A stretch of DNA of 64,000 bases from Golubevia sp. BC0850 (Eukaryota; Basidiomycota; Exobasidiomycetes; Golubeviales; Golubeviaceae): NCBI GenBank assembly GCA_012976225.1, contig JAAVVG010000010.1, positions 372,001 through 436,000 on the forward strand, written 5' to 3'. The position numbers and the translations under genes are program-made. The notes beneath the pieces are model-generated. The model worked only from the letters and a program-made list of their open reading frames with translations, was not told the origin of the DNA and ran no database searches. The stretch's first letter is position 1. Each line of letters starts with the position of its first letter. Shown one piece after another: positions 11,646 to 23,380 of this stretch.

Positions 11646-11810
11646 AAATTGTCAAGTCTCGAGATCTTTTGGTCATCTAATCCAGATCTCAAGAATTCCA
11701 ACTTAACGAAAGGATGAGTGGAAGTTCTAGGAGCTAAGCTCGAATCTAATGAAGTAGGAGAATGAATCATCAAGACTCTTTTAGAATCTCAGCATCTGAA
11801 TGCCGAGGTT

Positions 11811-12162
11811 TTGGATGAAGAATTTCTTTTGATTAAACCAATTGAGAATCTTGTAGAGAGAGTTGGTTTGGATCTTCAAGAGTTCAACAAGCTTAGTCGA
11901 AGAATCGAATCAGATTCAATTTACTTGCATCTTGTAACGAAACAATTGAACTCGTCAACTGCTCAAGGTATCTCGACCGAAAGACTTGGGATTTTCAAAG
12001 AAAGAGGGAGAAGAGAGAAAAAATAGAAAGATGGGACGCTATCTTGTTGAGGCTGAGTAGATGGGATGAAGAAAAGTACGTTTTCTTCAATTGATTCTTC
12101 CAAGATTCCTAGACCTGTTTCTTTCCCCTCTTTCTTGTAGATCATGTTCTATAAATCAGTAA
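11811..12162 (+). CDS. Small helical protein, unrecognised (about 75 aa)
   Basis: Starting at the ATG at 11811, exons 11811-11967, 12027-12075 and 12141-12162 join in phase through introns of 59 and 65 bases with GT-AG ends. The product begins MDEEFLLIKPIENLVERVG and continues with DSIYLHLVTKQLNSSTAQ, then ERWDAILLRLSRWDEEK, and looks fully alpha-helical. The open frame extends 5' of this ATG to a good acceptor at 11784, so an upstream exon may exist and the true start is uncertain. I do not recognise the family; small subunits of kinetochore, Mediator or tethering complexes look like this. Alternatively it is the remnant of a longer gene. The consistent phase across both introns is the main support. 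Confidence 0.4.
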
Positions 12163-13048
12163 TGCGGAGGGCCATTCTTCTTGCAACTTTGTTCTGAAGT
12201 GTGGAGGGTGTTTTCTTGAAGAATGTCTGTTCTCTCTTTTCGGGAGATGTTCTATGCCCTTCCGATTTTCTGGATTGCTTTTGGACTGAGAGGAATTCAG
12301 AGAACCAAGTAGGTGTTGATTGGAAAGGGGGAAGGAAGATTAGACGTCGACATGGACGCAGGTCGAACGATTTCTCCTTCAATCCAGCATTTAGATCAAA
12401 GTTCACATCAAGTCCTCCTCACATTTCTCTATCGTTCTCTATCTTCATGAAACTTGTTTTGTATCTATGAACTATTCATTCAGAAACAAAAGAGGTAGTA
12501 TGTACAATCTCAGAGCAATAGATCTTTGAAAGGCAATTGAGCAGAAGATTCATTAGCGGAAACTTAACAGAGAACCAAAGGCAATACAAATGGCAATGTG
12601 TGGAAGAAGGAGGAGCAAAAAAGAGAAAAGAAAAGAAAAAAGAATGAAAAAAAATGCAAAAAAACAGAACAAAATGACAGAAAGCGAACCAACAGAAAGT
12701 TGGGTATAATGATTCTCAGAAAACAACACATTCAAGCAAGATCTCGGTCTTCATCCTCAGTATCCACATCATCATGATCCTGTTTCCCTCCTTTCCCAAG
12801 CTTTCTTCTCTTGCTGGTCATATCAGCATCCTGCAAAAGAAATTACCCGCCTCTCTCTCTTCTCTGTTAGTGGAACCTCTCTAATATTCGTCTAAATGTT
12901 GTTTCTTCTTGTGTAAAAATGGACGTAGATACCGTAACATAAGAATGCGATTTTCTAACGCGGCGGATACTACTCTGATTAAACGCTTTTTGTCTTGACG
13001 CGAAGTTGGAGTGCAGGGATGATCTCCATCTAACCACCACTCCTAATC
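12163..13048. other. Intergenic region before the F-box gene
   Basis: No well-supported gene. On the minus strand, 12732-12830 reads as a possible terminal exon of 32 codons ending in an acidic tail (DVDTEDEDRDLA), preceded by an acceptor-like CTTTTGCAG, but no upstream coding exon could be found. The 12600-12700 part is A-rich. Confidence 0.4.
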
Positions 13049-15867
13049 ATGAACGTCTCAACATCCGAACCAGGAGAGGCAGAACCAGAGATAGAAGAAG
13101 AAGAACTGGATGAGAGTTTCAACAACGATCAAGTTGAATCAGATGAAGAGGAAGAAGAGGAACAAGCTTTCATTCCACCTCAAGATCCGAGAAGCGATTC
13201 TCCCAAACCAGACGCTTCGACAGAGAAAGAACTGGAAAGACTGAGAAAGAAATGGGATCAAGAAATCAAAGAGAGGAAATTGGAATTGAAGAATGGCAAA
13301 GGCAAAGGGAAGGATGGGGAAGCAGCATCACCATCATCATCATCATCGAAGAAGTGGTGGTATGCTGACAATAGAGATGATCCAAATCAACAAGATGACG
13401 GAGAAGAGAAAGTGGAAACAACTGATTCCTCTACCAAAGGGAAAGAAACTCAAAACAGTTCTTCCAAAGAAGTAGAGGATGAGAACAGTTCATTACCTCA
13501 ACCTTCCATCTCCGCAACCGAATACTATCCAACTTCAACTTTTCCTTCAACTTCTAGATTACCTCCTTCAATTTCTGCTTATGGAACTGATTGGAGATCT
13601 CAAATCTCAAGCTCTGCTCTACCTTTCTCTACTTCCTCTGCTATCGCTACTTCCTCTCATCCTCAAGCTGCCAAATCCAAGGTAGATGGAGAGAATTCTG
13701 GAACTGAAGTGTCTAAGGTAGCTGTTCCTACCAAAGGGAATATTGGTACTAAGAATAACATTAGGAACGCTGTTAAGATCTATGCCAAAGCTGTGGAGGA
13801 TGAGAGGAAGGGTAGATTAGATGATGGTGAGTTCAGCCTTCATTAGTCGTTGGGAGCTGAGGGCTTCCAGGATGTGACTTCCGTTCGATGAGATCCCTCT
13901 TTCGAACAGGATTTGAGATGAGATAATGGCATATAGTTGACCCCATCTTCCTGAGCTTACAGACTGACTCACCCTATCACTTCCACTCCTCATCCCTTCC
14001 CATTTCCCCTTCCAGCTCTCACAGGATATCGCAAAGCTTTCCGTCTCAACTCTTCTGCAGATAAGCTGTATGAACGAGCAGTATCTCTATTCACAGCTTT
14101 CGAGACAGGAGAAGAACTGGACGTTCCAGGTTTCAATTCTACTCCTCGACAATGGGGAGGTGATGATGATGATGTTTTAGGAACTCAAGAAGTTAGAGAT
14201 CAGATAGGAGCTGCGATGGAAGGTGATGATTATCGATATGTCAAGATGAGAGCTAGAGAGGAGAAGGAGAAGACCAATTCTCCTGTCCTTCAAGATACTA
14301 AACCCCAATCTAATCTTCCTCCCCAGGAAACTAAAGAAAGCACAACCACTTCAAAATCACAAGAACAAAACGATCAAGATGAATTAACCTTACTTTTGAC
14401 TCGTTTGAATCTTGAATCTGAAGAACCTAGAGATTTCTCAAAGATCAAATTTGAACCTGAAGATGAAGAACAACCTTTACTTTTAAACAACTTTCCGGAC
14501 GAAGTTCTGTTGTTGATTTTGGCCAATCTAGTGGCTCCAAGGGGTAGAAGAGGAGCTAAAGTTGCAAAGAACGTCAACAATCAACCTGCAGTTGGAACCT
14601 CAACCCAAGTCTCGACTACTTCGGCTACCGCTGAAGAACCAGCAACATCAACCTCAACTCAAGACCCAGCATTGACAGTTGCACCTAAGTCAAGGCCGAA
14701 GATTCCAGGAATCGGAGTTGTTCTTGCTGGTCCAGATTGGCAATCACTGGAGAATGCTGCTAGGACGTGCTGGAAATTGAGACTCGCAAGTAGAGATCCT
14801 GATCTGTGGAGAATGATAGTTCATGAAACTTATTTCCCTCCTCAATTAAAGGTACCGGAACCTCCGCAGCCTGTTGAAGAAGAGACACAGAACGTCGAAG
14901 GTCAAGATGGAGAAGTCGAGGACTCAGTAGTCGAAGAAGCTACTCCGTTAGCTCAAGTTGAGGAAGTCGCTTCAATTCAGGAAAGAGCTATCGTTTTTCA
15001 GTCTTCGAAATCCAACTCCAAAGCTGAGATGTCGGCGGACGTCTTATCAACTATTCTTCCCACTCTTTTGGCATCTCTCTATTCTCGACATTCTAACTCT
15101 TGGAGATCGGTTTTCATCAATGAACCTAGGTTGAGATTGAATGGAAGCTACATCTCTTCTTGTCATTATACTAGGTCAGGAATGTCGGAGGAATCGATTT
15201 GGATCAACGTCATTCATGTCGTTGAATTCTATCGATCTCTCAGATTCCTTCCGGATGGCAAGGTGAGTGAGCTATCTGAACTCAGGCATTCTCTATCGAC
15301 TTTCTCGCCTCATACCCTTTTTCCCATATTCCATCTCTCAGGTTTTCTCATTCCTAACAACCGATCTCCCAACCGACACGGTGAAGCGAATGGAAGAATC
15401 TTCTTTAAAAGGAGTCAAAGGTTTTTGTATCGGTAGATGGGAATTAAGACCTCAAGGGTTAGATCAAGAAGGCTTAGATGACTTCTTAGGAGGTATCGAT
15501 TACTCAAATCTAAACACCAGAGAAAATGGTTTGGAAACGGTTAGGAAAATTAATTCTTTGAGAAGCTCTCCAAGTTTGTTGATTTGGGATTTGAAGGATG
15601 AAACTCTTAGGAAATATACTTTCAGAATGTTATTCAGTTTGAGACAAACCAGTAAAGGCAAATGGAACAAGTTGGAAATGGTTGAGTATGCTAGTAGGAA
15701 TGAGATGTGAGTATCTGCGTGGGGGAGGTGTGTGGTGGCAAAAAAAAAGTCTTGAACTGACTTCTCTCCTCCTTTCTGCTCACTTTAGTACTGGTGAAAC
15801 TATCCCCATTCCACAGAAACATTCCAGACCTTTCATATTCTCCAGGGTGGTGGCTTATGGAGTTTAA
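13049..15867 (+). CDS. FBXO9/Pof7/Hrt3-family F-box protein
   Basis: This is a substrate receptor for an SCF ubiquitin ligase. Exons 13049-13826, 14016-15262, 15342-15706 and 15789-15867 join in phase to about 822 residues; human FBXO9 has about 450, the excess being disordered acidic or Ser/Thr-rich sequence. Order: acidic N-terminus, a Lys/Glu helix, a TPR-like segment spanning the first junction (AVKIYAKAVEDERKGRLDDA then LTGYRKAFRLNSSADKLY), the F-box (LLLNNFPDEVLLLILANL), then the family core with LWRMIVHETYFPP, SWRSVFINEPRLRLNG, VVEFYRSLRFLPDGK, FLTTDLPTDTV and the beta-rich end IPQKHSRPFIFSRV. These match the FBXO9/Pof7 layout of TPR, F-box and lipocalin-like C-terminus. Targets cannot be inferred from the sequence. 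Confidence 0.88.
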
Positions 15868-16514
15868 GCTCTTTCTAGTTGTATCTTCATCCCTTTATCA
15901 ATCGTCTCTCCAATTTGAGCTCGTCAACCACGTTGGATTTCATCTCAATCTCAATTCAACCAGACATGCGTGATGGTTCGCATAGATTGGTCGCTGTTCG
16001 TCCTCTGTTGAAACGTTGAACCTCTTATCTCTACTCCTTGCAGTCCAAATCGAGAGGTCGATTTAGGTCGTTCCCGCTTTCAAACCTTCTCCTTATCTCT
16101 GATCGTAGCTGAATATTGGGTAGACTCGACACATTTGACTAGTTCCTAGACTCCTCGAAGAGCTCTTGATGAAGAACTCACAGTCTCAGCGCGGTAGAAA
16201 GAAGGTCCGTTCCGCAAAAGAGCTTTGAATTGAGTAGCAAATGTTGAAATGCAGAGCCCTTTCGCGACTTGATATACATATTGATAGTCTGATTTGTCGC
16301 GAGATAATCAAGATTGAGAATAGACGATGTACATAGCGATGATAAGGAATCGCACCTTTGTCTGAGTTCAGCCACGGAGACGGATACCGACCATTGCCCT
16401 GAGCTTATCTCTTCTGACTGAGACTCTGAGAGATTTGAGAAGGTCTTCTTCTTTTCTCGACCTTCTTCATCCTCTGCTCACCAATCCGTTCCCTTTCACC
16501 CAAACTTCAAGCAG
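15868..16514. other. Intergenic between F-box gene and purine permease
   Basis: The 3' flank of the F-box gene and the promoter of the AzgA-type permease. No coding signal and no clear repeat on either strand. Confidence 0.5.
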
Positions 16515-19304
16515 ATGGCCATCTCTCAATACATCACGCGCATCAATGAGAAATTCGCAAGAAGTAGAGCTGGAAGGTACTTCAAGCTGGAAGGCAGTGG
16601 ACATCCTCTTGAGAGGACAGGTTCAAATTTGTCCACCGAAATCAGGGCTGGTGCAGTAACCTTTGCAGCTATGGCTTACATCGTGAGTAGATGGAGAGAG
16701 CGATGGGACCAGAGAGAGAGGAACAGGGATCTTGGGTTGAGCGGTGGAAGTTTTTATTTTTTCCTCGCGTGAGGTAAAAATTTGTCGCGCTGCGAAATGG
16801 AATTGAGAAGGTTGGGCGATAAACCTCTGCTTCAGATTCCTAACCTTTTGAATCGTTCTAATTTTGATAATCTAGATTTCGGTGAATGCTAGTATTCTCT
16901 CCTCCTCGGGTGGCCCTTGCCAGTGCCCGAACTTAGCAGAGGATCCCGTTTGCTCAAACGATGTGGCCTACCAGATCTGTACCGTGAGTGCTACCTTTTT
17001 TTGAAAGCTGTCATAGTTCTCAGCTTAAAACTCTCTTCCATGCCACCTCGTCTGACCCTTATCGTCCTTTCCTTCGCTCAGAGCGAGCTCCAACGAGATT
17101 ACGTTGTGGCTACTTCAGCGATCTCTGCGATCGCGACTGGTCTTATGGGACTGCTAGGTGAGTTTGACGAAACAGTTTGACTTCACGAGGAAGTGTGTTC
17201 AAAAGTGGCCTGTTTGAAGTCGGCACTTCATCTTCTGACCTGCCTATCGTCTTCTTGCCTCTCGCTTTCGCTCTCTCTAGCTCATATGCCTTTAGGTTTG
17301 AGTAGTGGACTAGGTGTGAATGCCTACTTTGCTTTTACTATTGTTGGGGTTGCTGGAACTGGGCTAGTGACCTACTCGGAAGCTCTGGCTGCAATTTTCC
17401 TCGAAGGGCTGCTTTTCTTCTTCCTCTCTCTGATCGGACTTCGTCAAGCTCTGGGTAGATTATTACCTAGGTCAATTACTCTGGCTACATCTACCGGAAT
17501 CGGTCTATACTTGGCGCTCATTGGATTAGGTGAGTCGTCGAGGAGGGGTGTGCTCTGAAAGGGGGTGTGACGTCTTCTCCTTTCTTTCTTTGGAAACTCA
17601 CATGTCTTCCATTCTTTCTTTCAGGTCCCAATGGAATATCTCTAGGTGAGTTGGGTTGAGAGAGAGACCTTGAATGCGTGCAGTTCTGCGAGAAGAGGAT
17701 CCTGACTTCTCTCTTCTCTCTCCCTCTAATTCAGTGGGTGGCAATTATTCTGACTTGATTGGTCTCGGAGGGTGCATTGAAGAGTACCAGGACGAGAACG
17801 GATATTGTACCTCTCATGTTCTTCAAAATCCAACCGTCTGGCTCGGAGTCTTCTTAGGAGGAATCATGACAGCAATTCTGCTTCTCTACAGAGTCAAGGG
17901 AGCTCTACTCATTCCTATCTTCTTAGTTGCTATCGTCAGTTGGCCAAGAAATTCAGCCGTCACCTATTTCCCACACACCGATGCTGGGGATTCAGCCTTC
18001 GACTTCTTCAAGAAGGTAGCTACTTTCCACTCTTTCAAGCATCTAGGACCTTCAAACATTGATTTCAAAGGATACTCGAATGGTAGAGTCTGGATTGCTG
18101 TCATCTCTTTCCTTTACATTGATATTTTGGATACTACCGGAACTCTTTACGCCAGTAAGTATCGACAGAGCTCAGGTACTGCTCCCTTCTCGGGTTCTGA
18201 ACCCTGATACTCTCTTCCCCTCCAATCACAGTGTCTCGTCATGCTGGCTTAATGGACGATACTACAGGAGATTTCGAAGGCTCTTCAGGTGAGCTTTTGT
18301 TTTGTTGTCAACTCAACTACCCATTCAGCCTCTGACTTTGTGATCCTCTCTCTTCTCCTCTTATCTTCTCAGTTGCATATCTTGTCGACGCCGGTTGCAT
18401 CACCATTGGATCTCTAATGGGTCTTTCTCCTAGTACCGCCTTCATTGAATCTGCTTCTGGTATCGCTGAGGGTGGTAAGACTGGTATCACGGCGATCACT
18501 ACTGCCTTCCTGTTCTTCCTTAGTCTTTTCTTTGCCCCAATCTTTGCCTCGGTGAGTCTTTTCTGACAGCTGGCATTCTATTCGTCGAAGGGAAGGATTG
18601 ACGCTGACCCCATGACCCCATTCTCTTTTCTTAGATTCCAAGCTGGGCTACAGGATCTACTCTGATCATTGTCGGATCCATGATGGCGTCTAGTGCTACT
18701 CAGATCAACTGGGATTACTATGGAGACTCGATTCCGTGAGTTCTTGGACATTGGGAGCTGAGACGATGGTCAACAACTGACCCCTTCTCCCTTTCTTACC
18801 TTTTCCAGAGCTTTCATCACCATCATTGGAATTCCATTCACCTTCAACATCGCCTATGGTTTAATCGGAAGTATCATCAGTTGGATCCTTCTCCACAACA
18901 TTCCAAAGTTGATCTCTTTCCTCAGCGGTGGAAGAATCACGGTCCCCGGTGTCGACACTTTGAAGGAACCTTATTCAATCTCAAGAATGGGAACTTCGAA
19001 CAGTGGAGAAACAGGTTTCAGAACTATTCTACCTCCTTGGTTGAGGAAATTGGTTTACAACAGAGACACTAAATTCTGGAGAATGTCCGAAGCTGAGATC
19101 GAAGCTTATAGAGAAGGTAGGAAGCAAACTCAACTCAGAGCTCTTCATAGAGCTGAACAGAGAGAAAGAGACAGAGAAGAAATGAGAGGAAACTTTAATC
19201 CCTCCGCTCTAAACGAAAGTGCAAGTTATGAGAAGGAGAAAGAAGTCGAAGCTCTTGAAGATGGGTCGGGTGGAGATGATAGAGTCAATGTGAGGGATCA
19301 TTAA
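16515..19304 (+). CDS. azgA: AzgA-type purine (adenine/guanine/hypoxanthine) permease
   Basis: A plasma-membrane proton symporter of the AzgA branch of the NCS2/NAT superfamily, which imports adenine, guanine and hypoxanthine. Ten exons (16515-16682, 16876-16983, 17082-17157, 17281-17529, 17625-17645, 17735-18154, 18232-18288, 18373-18551, 18635-18735, 18809-19304) join in phase to about 624 residues. Signatures include STEIRAGAVTFAAMAYI, PLGLSSGLGVNAYFAF, GLYLALIGLGPNGIS, DILDTTGTLYA, GSLMGLSPSTAFIESASGI and IPFTFNIAYGLI, all typical of AzgA. The fifth exon has only 21 bases. The tail after the last membrane segment is charged and long (about 115 residues), a likely site for ubiquitin- or phosphorylation-based turnover. 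Nothing looks broken. Confidence 0.95.
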
Positions 19305-19682
19305 ACCGAGTGAAGGTCTTACGTTTCATCATCTAGCTGTTGTTCTGGTTTTCGTTTCTTTTTCTCATTACTTTTGGGCTATCTCTTTGTGCATCTCTCT
19401 TGGCCCCCGTCTCACCTTTCTGTACTCTGCCTCCTCTCTTAATAGATTGGTCTCCTTCCTCTTTCTTCCTTGTTCGTGGTTTGATGAAGTTGACGATGAA
19501 CTGTAATGACACATCGCGAAGAAAGGAAAAGGGGAGAACATGGTCGGAGCGTGGAAGCGGTGGTCAAGGCAAAACGAAAGAAGATATAGCCTCTTCTCTT
19601 CAACGCTTCAACATCAGCAGTGCAGCACCACTCAATTGCATCACAACTCGTCATCATCAATACCACAGCAAGCTAATCAGTC
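19305..19682. other. Intergenic between permease and SET-domain gene
   Basis: The 3' flank of the permease and the promoter of the methyltransferase, CT-rich in its first half. No gene or repeat seen. Confidence 0.5.
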
Positions 19683-21289
19683 ATGACATCAGCCGTCGCG
19701 AGTGGCAGCTCCAAAGTCAACAGCAATCAACCACAAAGTCGCAGCCATAAGAAAAGAGAAGCCTCTTCGGATGAGCCTTTAGAGTTCACTTCCCATGAAG
19801 TCAAATCACTCTCTACTTCCAGGATGACTAAATCAAGATTACAGGATCAAGTCCAAGACGATTGGAAGAAAGGTCGTGACAGAAAGAACCATGCAAACAT
19901 GTTTTTGTCAGCTCTCATAGATTCAGAGACTTCTTCAGCTGCTCCCCTCTCTTTGACAAATGCAATCGACAATCAGCCATGTCCTTCTTGGGACTTTGCT
20001 CTTACAGATGGTTATGTTCGCGCTGAATCTGTCCCTCCAAGTAATTTGGACGACTTGGAAGGTTGTGGATGTCGAGATGAATGCGATCCGAAGAATTGCA
20101 ACTGCTTTCAGAAACACATTAAATTAGCGCCTGATACATGGAAAGCGTGTAAAGATATCAAACAAGACTTGTGAGTCAGCTTACGATTGCCCCTAGGGCG
20201 ATCTTCTTTGCATGCTGACTCTTCTCACTTCTTTCGTTCATTCGTTCTATCCTCTTCCTCTCGAACAGCGCCTACGACAGGAACGGACGCCTACGAGCCG
20301 AGGTTCTAACTTACTATAATACTCCTATCTGGGAGTGCAACTCCAAATGCGGTTGCTCCGATGACTGTAGGAACAGAGTTGTTCAAAAGGGAAGGACTGT
20401 CGGATTGGACATTTATAAAGACCCTCTTTGTGGTTGGGGAGTAAGAGCTAGAGAACAAATTCTTCCAGGGACATTTGTCATCAACTATTGGGGAGAGCTA
20501 CTAGGAGAAATTGAAACTGCAAAACGGTGTCTGATTTACGATAAGGTGGTGAGCACCTACGTCCTCGGTGAGTATCCTCGACTGGCACTCTTGTTTATTC
20601 ATCCTTTGCATCTGATCTGATTCTGGTTCTGTTTCCTATATCTTTCTGCCTCTTGCTCTCGTAATATACCGATAGATCTGGATCACTACCACATAACAGA
20701 GTATCGCCGAAATCAACCTTACAAGAGACACCTAGAGATGACTGGAAGGAAGATCTCAAACAAAGAGAGACTTTCAAAGAAGTTCAATGAAGAAGCTGAT
20801 AAATGGTTAACCGAAGAAGGAAAGAACAATTACGAGTACAGCGTAGATGCCTCTCTGTGGGGAAATGCAGCTAGGTTCATCAATCATTCGTGTTCTGCTA
20901 ATCTGACGATTTTCCCAGTCTATTTAGAGGAATCAGACATCGCAAGACCGGTCCATGCTTTATTTGCAAACAGAGTTATCGAAAGAGGAGAGGCTCTCAG
21001 TTTCAATTACAGGAATAATGGGGTGGAGAGTTCAGGTGAAGAGGAAGAAGATGATGAGGATGAAGATGAAGATGGTTGGGATGATCAACCTCTTAGTCGC
21101 CGTAGAAGAGGTGTAAGTCATGCATCTAGCAATGGAGGAATCAAGAAAAATGAGAAGAAAAAACTTAATGCAATGTTGGCTGAAGCAAAACCAGGTCAAC
21201 AAGAGGTTTCTAGTGGCGGAGTCTTTGCTATGAACTGCCGTTGCAAGAGTGAGAACTGCAAAGGAACTATCTTCAAGAAGAAGCGATAG
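19683..21289 (+). CDS. SUV39/Clr4-like histone H3K9 methyltransferase, no visible chromodomain
   Basis: Three exons (19683-20170, 20269-20567, 20676-21289) give about 466 residues. The pre-SET zinc cluster runs from GCGCRDECDPKNCNC to ECNSKCGCSDDCRNRVVQKG. The SET domain follows: GLDIYKDPLCGWGVRA, YWGELLGE, then NAARFINHSCSANL with the catalytic and SAM-binding core, and SFNYRNN where the family usually has FDY. The post-SET CRCKSENCKGTIF supplies the last zinc ligands. This pre-SET/SET/post-SET set is diagnostic of H3K9 methyltransferases, which write the heterochromatin mark. Fission yeast Clr4 and animal SUV39 have an N-terminal chromodomain; the roughly 120 residues before the pre-SET here contain none. 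An acidic run (about 20 Asp/Glu around DEDEDEDGW) separates SET from post-SET. Confidence 0.92.
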
Positions 21290-21739
21290 CTCAACTTTAC
21301 TTAGAGCTTCTTCTCGTTTTTTAGATTACCTTTCAGAGTCTTCTACCCCGCCAGTTTCGTTTCGATCATCTCTACTCGTTGTGTCCTCGCGTTCCATCAT
21401 TTTGTAGTCAATTTCTTATACCTTTAATCAATGACGTCGAGCTCAAAAGAAGGACCCTGACACAGCTACTCTTTCGAACGATTTCAGCCATTCTTTGGGC
21501 TCTGATGTCTCCTTCCCTTTGTCGAAGAGCGACTTTCTGAGAGCGACCCATCGACATCGTCGCATCACCTCACCTCTTCGCCGACGACTGATTTTGTTCT
21601 TGCCCCTGATTGAATTGGTGAATCGATGCTTTCCTTTCGATCCTTTCGACAATCGACCAGACTCACTCGCACTCGCACACGGATCTCGTTCAAACGTTCG
21701 TAAAATTGAAAAGAGTGCAGAGATCCAAAACTAAAAGAC
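21290..21739. other. Convergent 3' intergenic region
   Basis: Lies between the stops of the methyltransferase (plus) and the copper transporter (minus). No credible coding frame. Confidence 0.5.
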
Positions 21740-23059
21740 CTAGCAACAAGCTCCAGAAGCTGCACCATAGCTATCTTCCCCAAAATCCCCTCGCTTCTCA
21801 TATTCCAATTCACTTCCTTCTTTCCCACTCAACCTCGACTTTCTTTGCTGTAACTGGAACTCTCTCTCTTCTTCCTCATCTTCCATGACTGCAACCGCCG
21901 AACCCAGAGTATCAGCAGCAGAGAAGAAGTGACCGAGAAGTCCACCAAGGATGATCGAAAGTAGGATATAGCCGTTGAACGACATTGCTATGAGCATCAA
22001 GATGTACTGAGGGAAGAAACATACGGTGGGGAAGGGCGAAGGTCAGTCTTGGAGACGGGGAAAATTGGGCGAAGACGAGGGATACTCACAGCACCGGCGA
22101 ACTGAACAGCATATACAAAACTTCTGACCATTTGTTGAAGTGTAGTTGGTCTAAAAAGAGCTCTCGTAGGTTGTGATCTCGAAGGAAATTTACCGAAAAG
22201 AGCTTCCCGAATTGCAGCAGGACTTTGAGTTCGGTTACCGTTTCCATTTGTCTGTTGTGATTGAACTCCCCCAATAGCAGCTTCCGCATCATTTGAAGGT
22301 GTCACTTGAGAAAATGGAGTAGTAGGAATCGTCTCACTTTGGACTTTTTGAGATCTTTGGGCTTTCGCTCGACGACGTTCTAAGAATGCTTGCTTGACTA
22401 TGAAACGATCCCATTCTCTACCCCATCTACGAACTGATTCGACTAGGACGGTCAAGAGAAAGACCCCGATACAGGTTCCTGCGAATTGAGCTTCGGTTGA
22501 GATTCTGTGAAGGGGGAAGAGGATGTGAGATGAGATCGGAGTGATTCTTGACCTTGACCACAGATCTTGACTTACTGCCATGAAGAAGTCAGGAAACATG
22601 AACCAATTGTTTTCCAGTTTCCACTGGTTTAGAGAGGAGTGAGAGAGGAAATCAGTCAGCAATTGTTACCCTCTTTTGGTCTTATCTTTAGGGCCTCGGA
22701 GCGTTTCCCACTCTTCCAAAGAGGTGTGAAGGAGCCATCTGAGACAATTGTAGCATGGGCTGCCCTCCCGAGGCATCCAGTGTTTGTCAGTCCAGTCTAC
22801 TCGATAGTTCTCAATTCAGAGAGAAGATAAGAAAGGGACAATGAGCCTAGCCTCTCTTGTGCGACCCCCTCTTTCATCTCCCCCATGGAGCCTTCGCGTC
22901 CTTTTCCTCGTAACGATGACAGGCAACTGAAGGCAGACTGAGATGGATTTGTACTCACAGCATCATCATTTCACAATCTCCCATCATCGTCATCCCACCA
23001 TGGTCGTGACTACTGCTACTACTACTTGAAGAGCTCATATCCATCCCAGACATGTCCAT
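21740..23059 (-). CDS. CTR1: Ctr-family high-affinity copper transporter
   Basis: A trimeric Cu(I) channel of the plasma membrane. Four exons (22959-23059, 22576-22623, 22090-22504, 21740-22006) join in phase to about 276 residues. The N-terminus is Met-rich (MDMSGMDMS, then GGMTMMGDCEMMM), the extracellular copper-gathering Mets motif. The family block reads GNWKTIGSCFLTSSWQIS, then TM1 (FAGTCIGVFLLTVLVES), the basic loop RRWGREWDRFIV, TM2 with the essential MxxxM (MLIAM), and TM3 (GYILLSIILGGLLGHF). The cytosolic loop is long, about 100 residues. The protein ends in GACC, a cysteine pair like the C-terminal copper hand-off motifs of other Ctr proteins. It is divergent from a BIM1-like gene, and a TATA-like TATATAA sits about 82 bases upstream. 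Confidence 0.95.
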
Positions 23060-23140
23060 GATCGATCGATTTGAGGAGTTGAGTGACTTTGAGGATTTGA
23101 GAAAGGAATCAAAAGAGAGTGATTGGGTTGAAAGGAACCT

Positions 23141-23147
23141 TTATATA
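23141..23147 (-). promoter_or_regulatory. TATA-like element of the Ctr gene
   Basis: TATATAA on the minus strand, followed by AGG, about 82 bases upstream of the Ctr start codon. Position and sequence suit a core promoter element. Confidence 0.5.
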
Positions 23148-23239
23148 GGATTAGATGGAGTCTTTGGAGAAGATGGAGAGTTTTCGAGATGGTTTAGAGG
23201 GAAGGATGGGAAAGCCTCCGAGCTATCCCCTCGAACCTC

Positions 23240-23246
23240 TTTGCTC
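23240..23246 (+). promoter_or_regulatory. Candidate copper-response element TTTGCTC
   Basis: TTTGCTC matches the core recognised by yeast Mac1 and resembles sites reported for Cuf1-type regulators. It lies between the divergent Ctr and BIM1-like genes, about 140-180 bases from each start. A single 7-base match in about 320 bases can arise by chance at a few per cent, so only the context makes it attractive. Confidence 0.4.
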
Positions 23247-23380
23247 CCCTTCCCCTTCTTCCCAAACCCCTATCTTCTTAGTTCAACTTTATAGAAATCA
23301 TCCAAATCCTCGTATATCCCTATTCTATTCTCTTCTCCATCATCCCACTCCATACCGACCTCAAACTCTCCCTGACAGCC

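Larger units (their letters stand above)
23060..23380. promoter_or_regulatory. Shared divergent promoter of Ctr transporter and BIM1-like gene
   Basis: 321 bases separate the two start codons. The region contains a TATA-like element for the minus gene, AT-rich TATA-like sequence (TTTATAG, GTATAT) 60-95 bases upstream of the plus gene, and a central TTTGCTC. Co-regulation by copper starvation is likely, because both products act in copper import in other basidiomycetes. Confidence 0.65.

Noticed and set aside
12732-12830. A 32-codon acidic terminal exon on the minus strand with a good acceptor.
   Set aside because: No upstream exon with a compatible phase could be found before the F-box gene at 13049, so it is not listed as a gene.
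22576-23059. Apparent non-canonical splice joining Ctr exons 1 and 2 so that WKLENNWFMFPDFF would be read.
   Set aside because: The canonical GT-AG junction gives LGNWKTIGSCFLTSSWQIS, which matches the Ctr family better. The other frame was a shadow.
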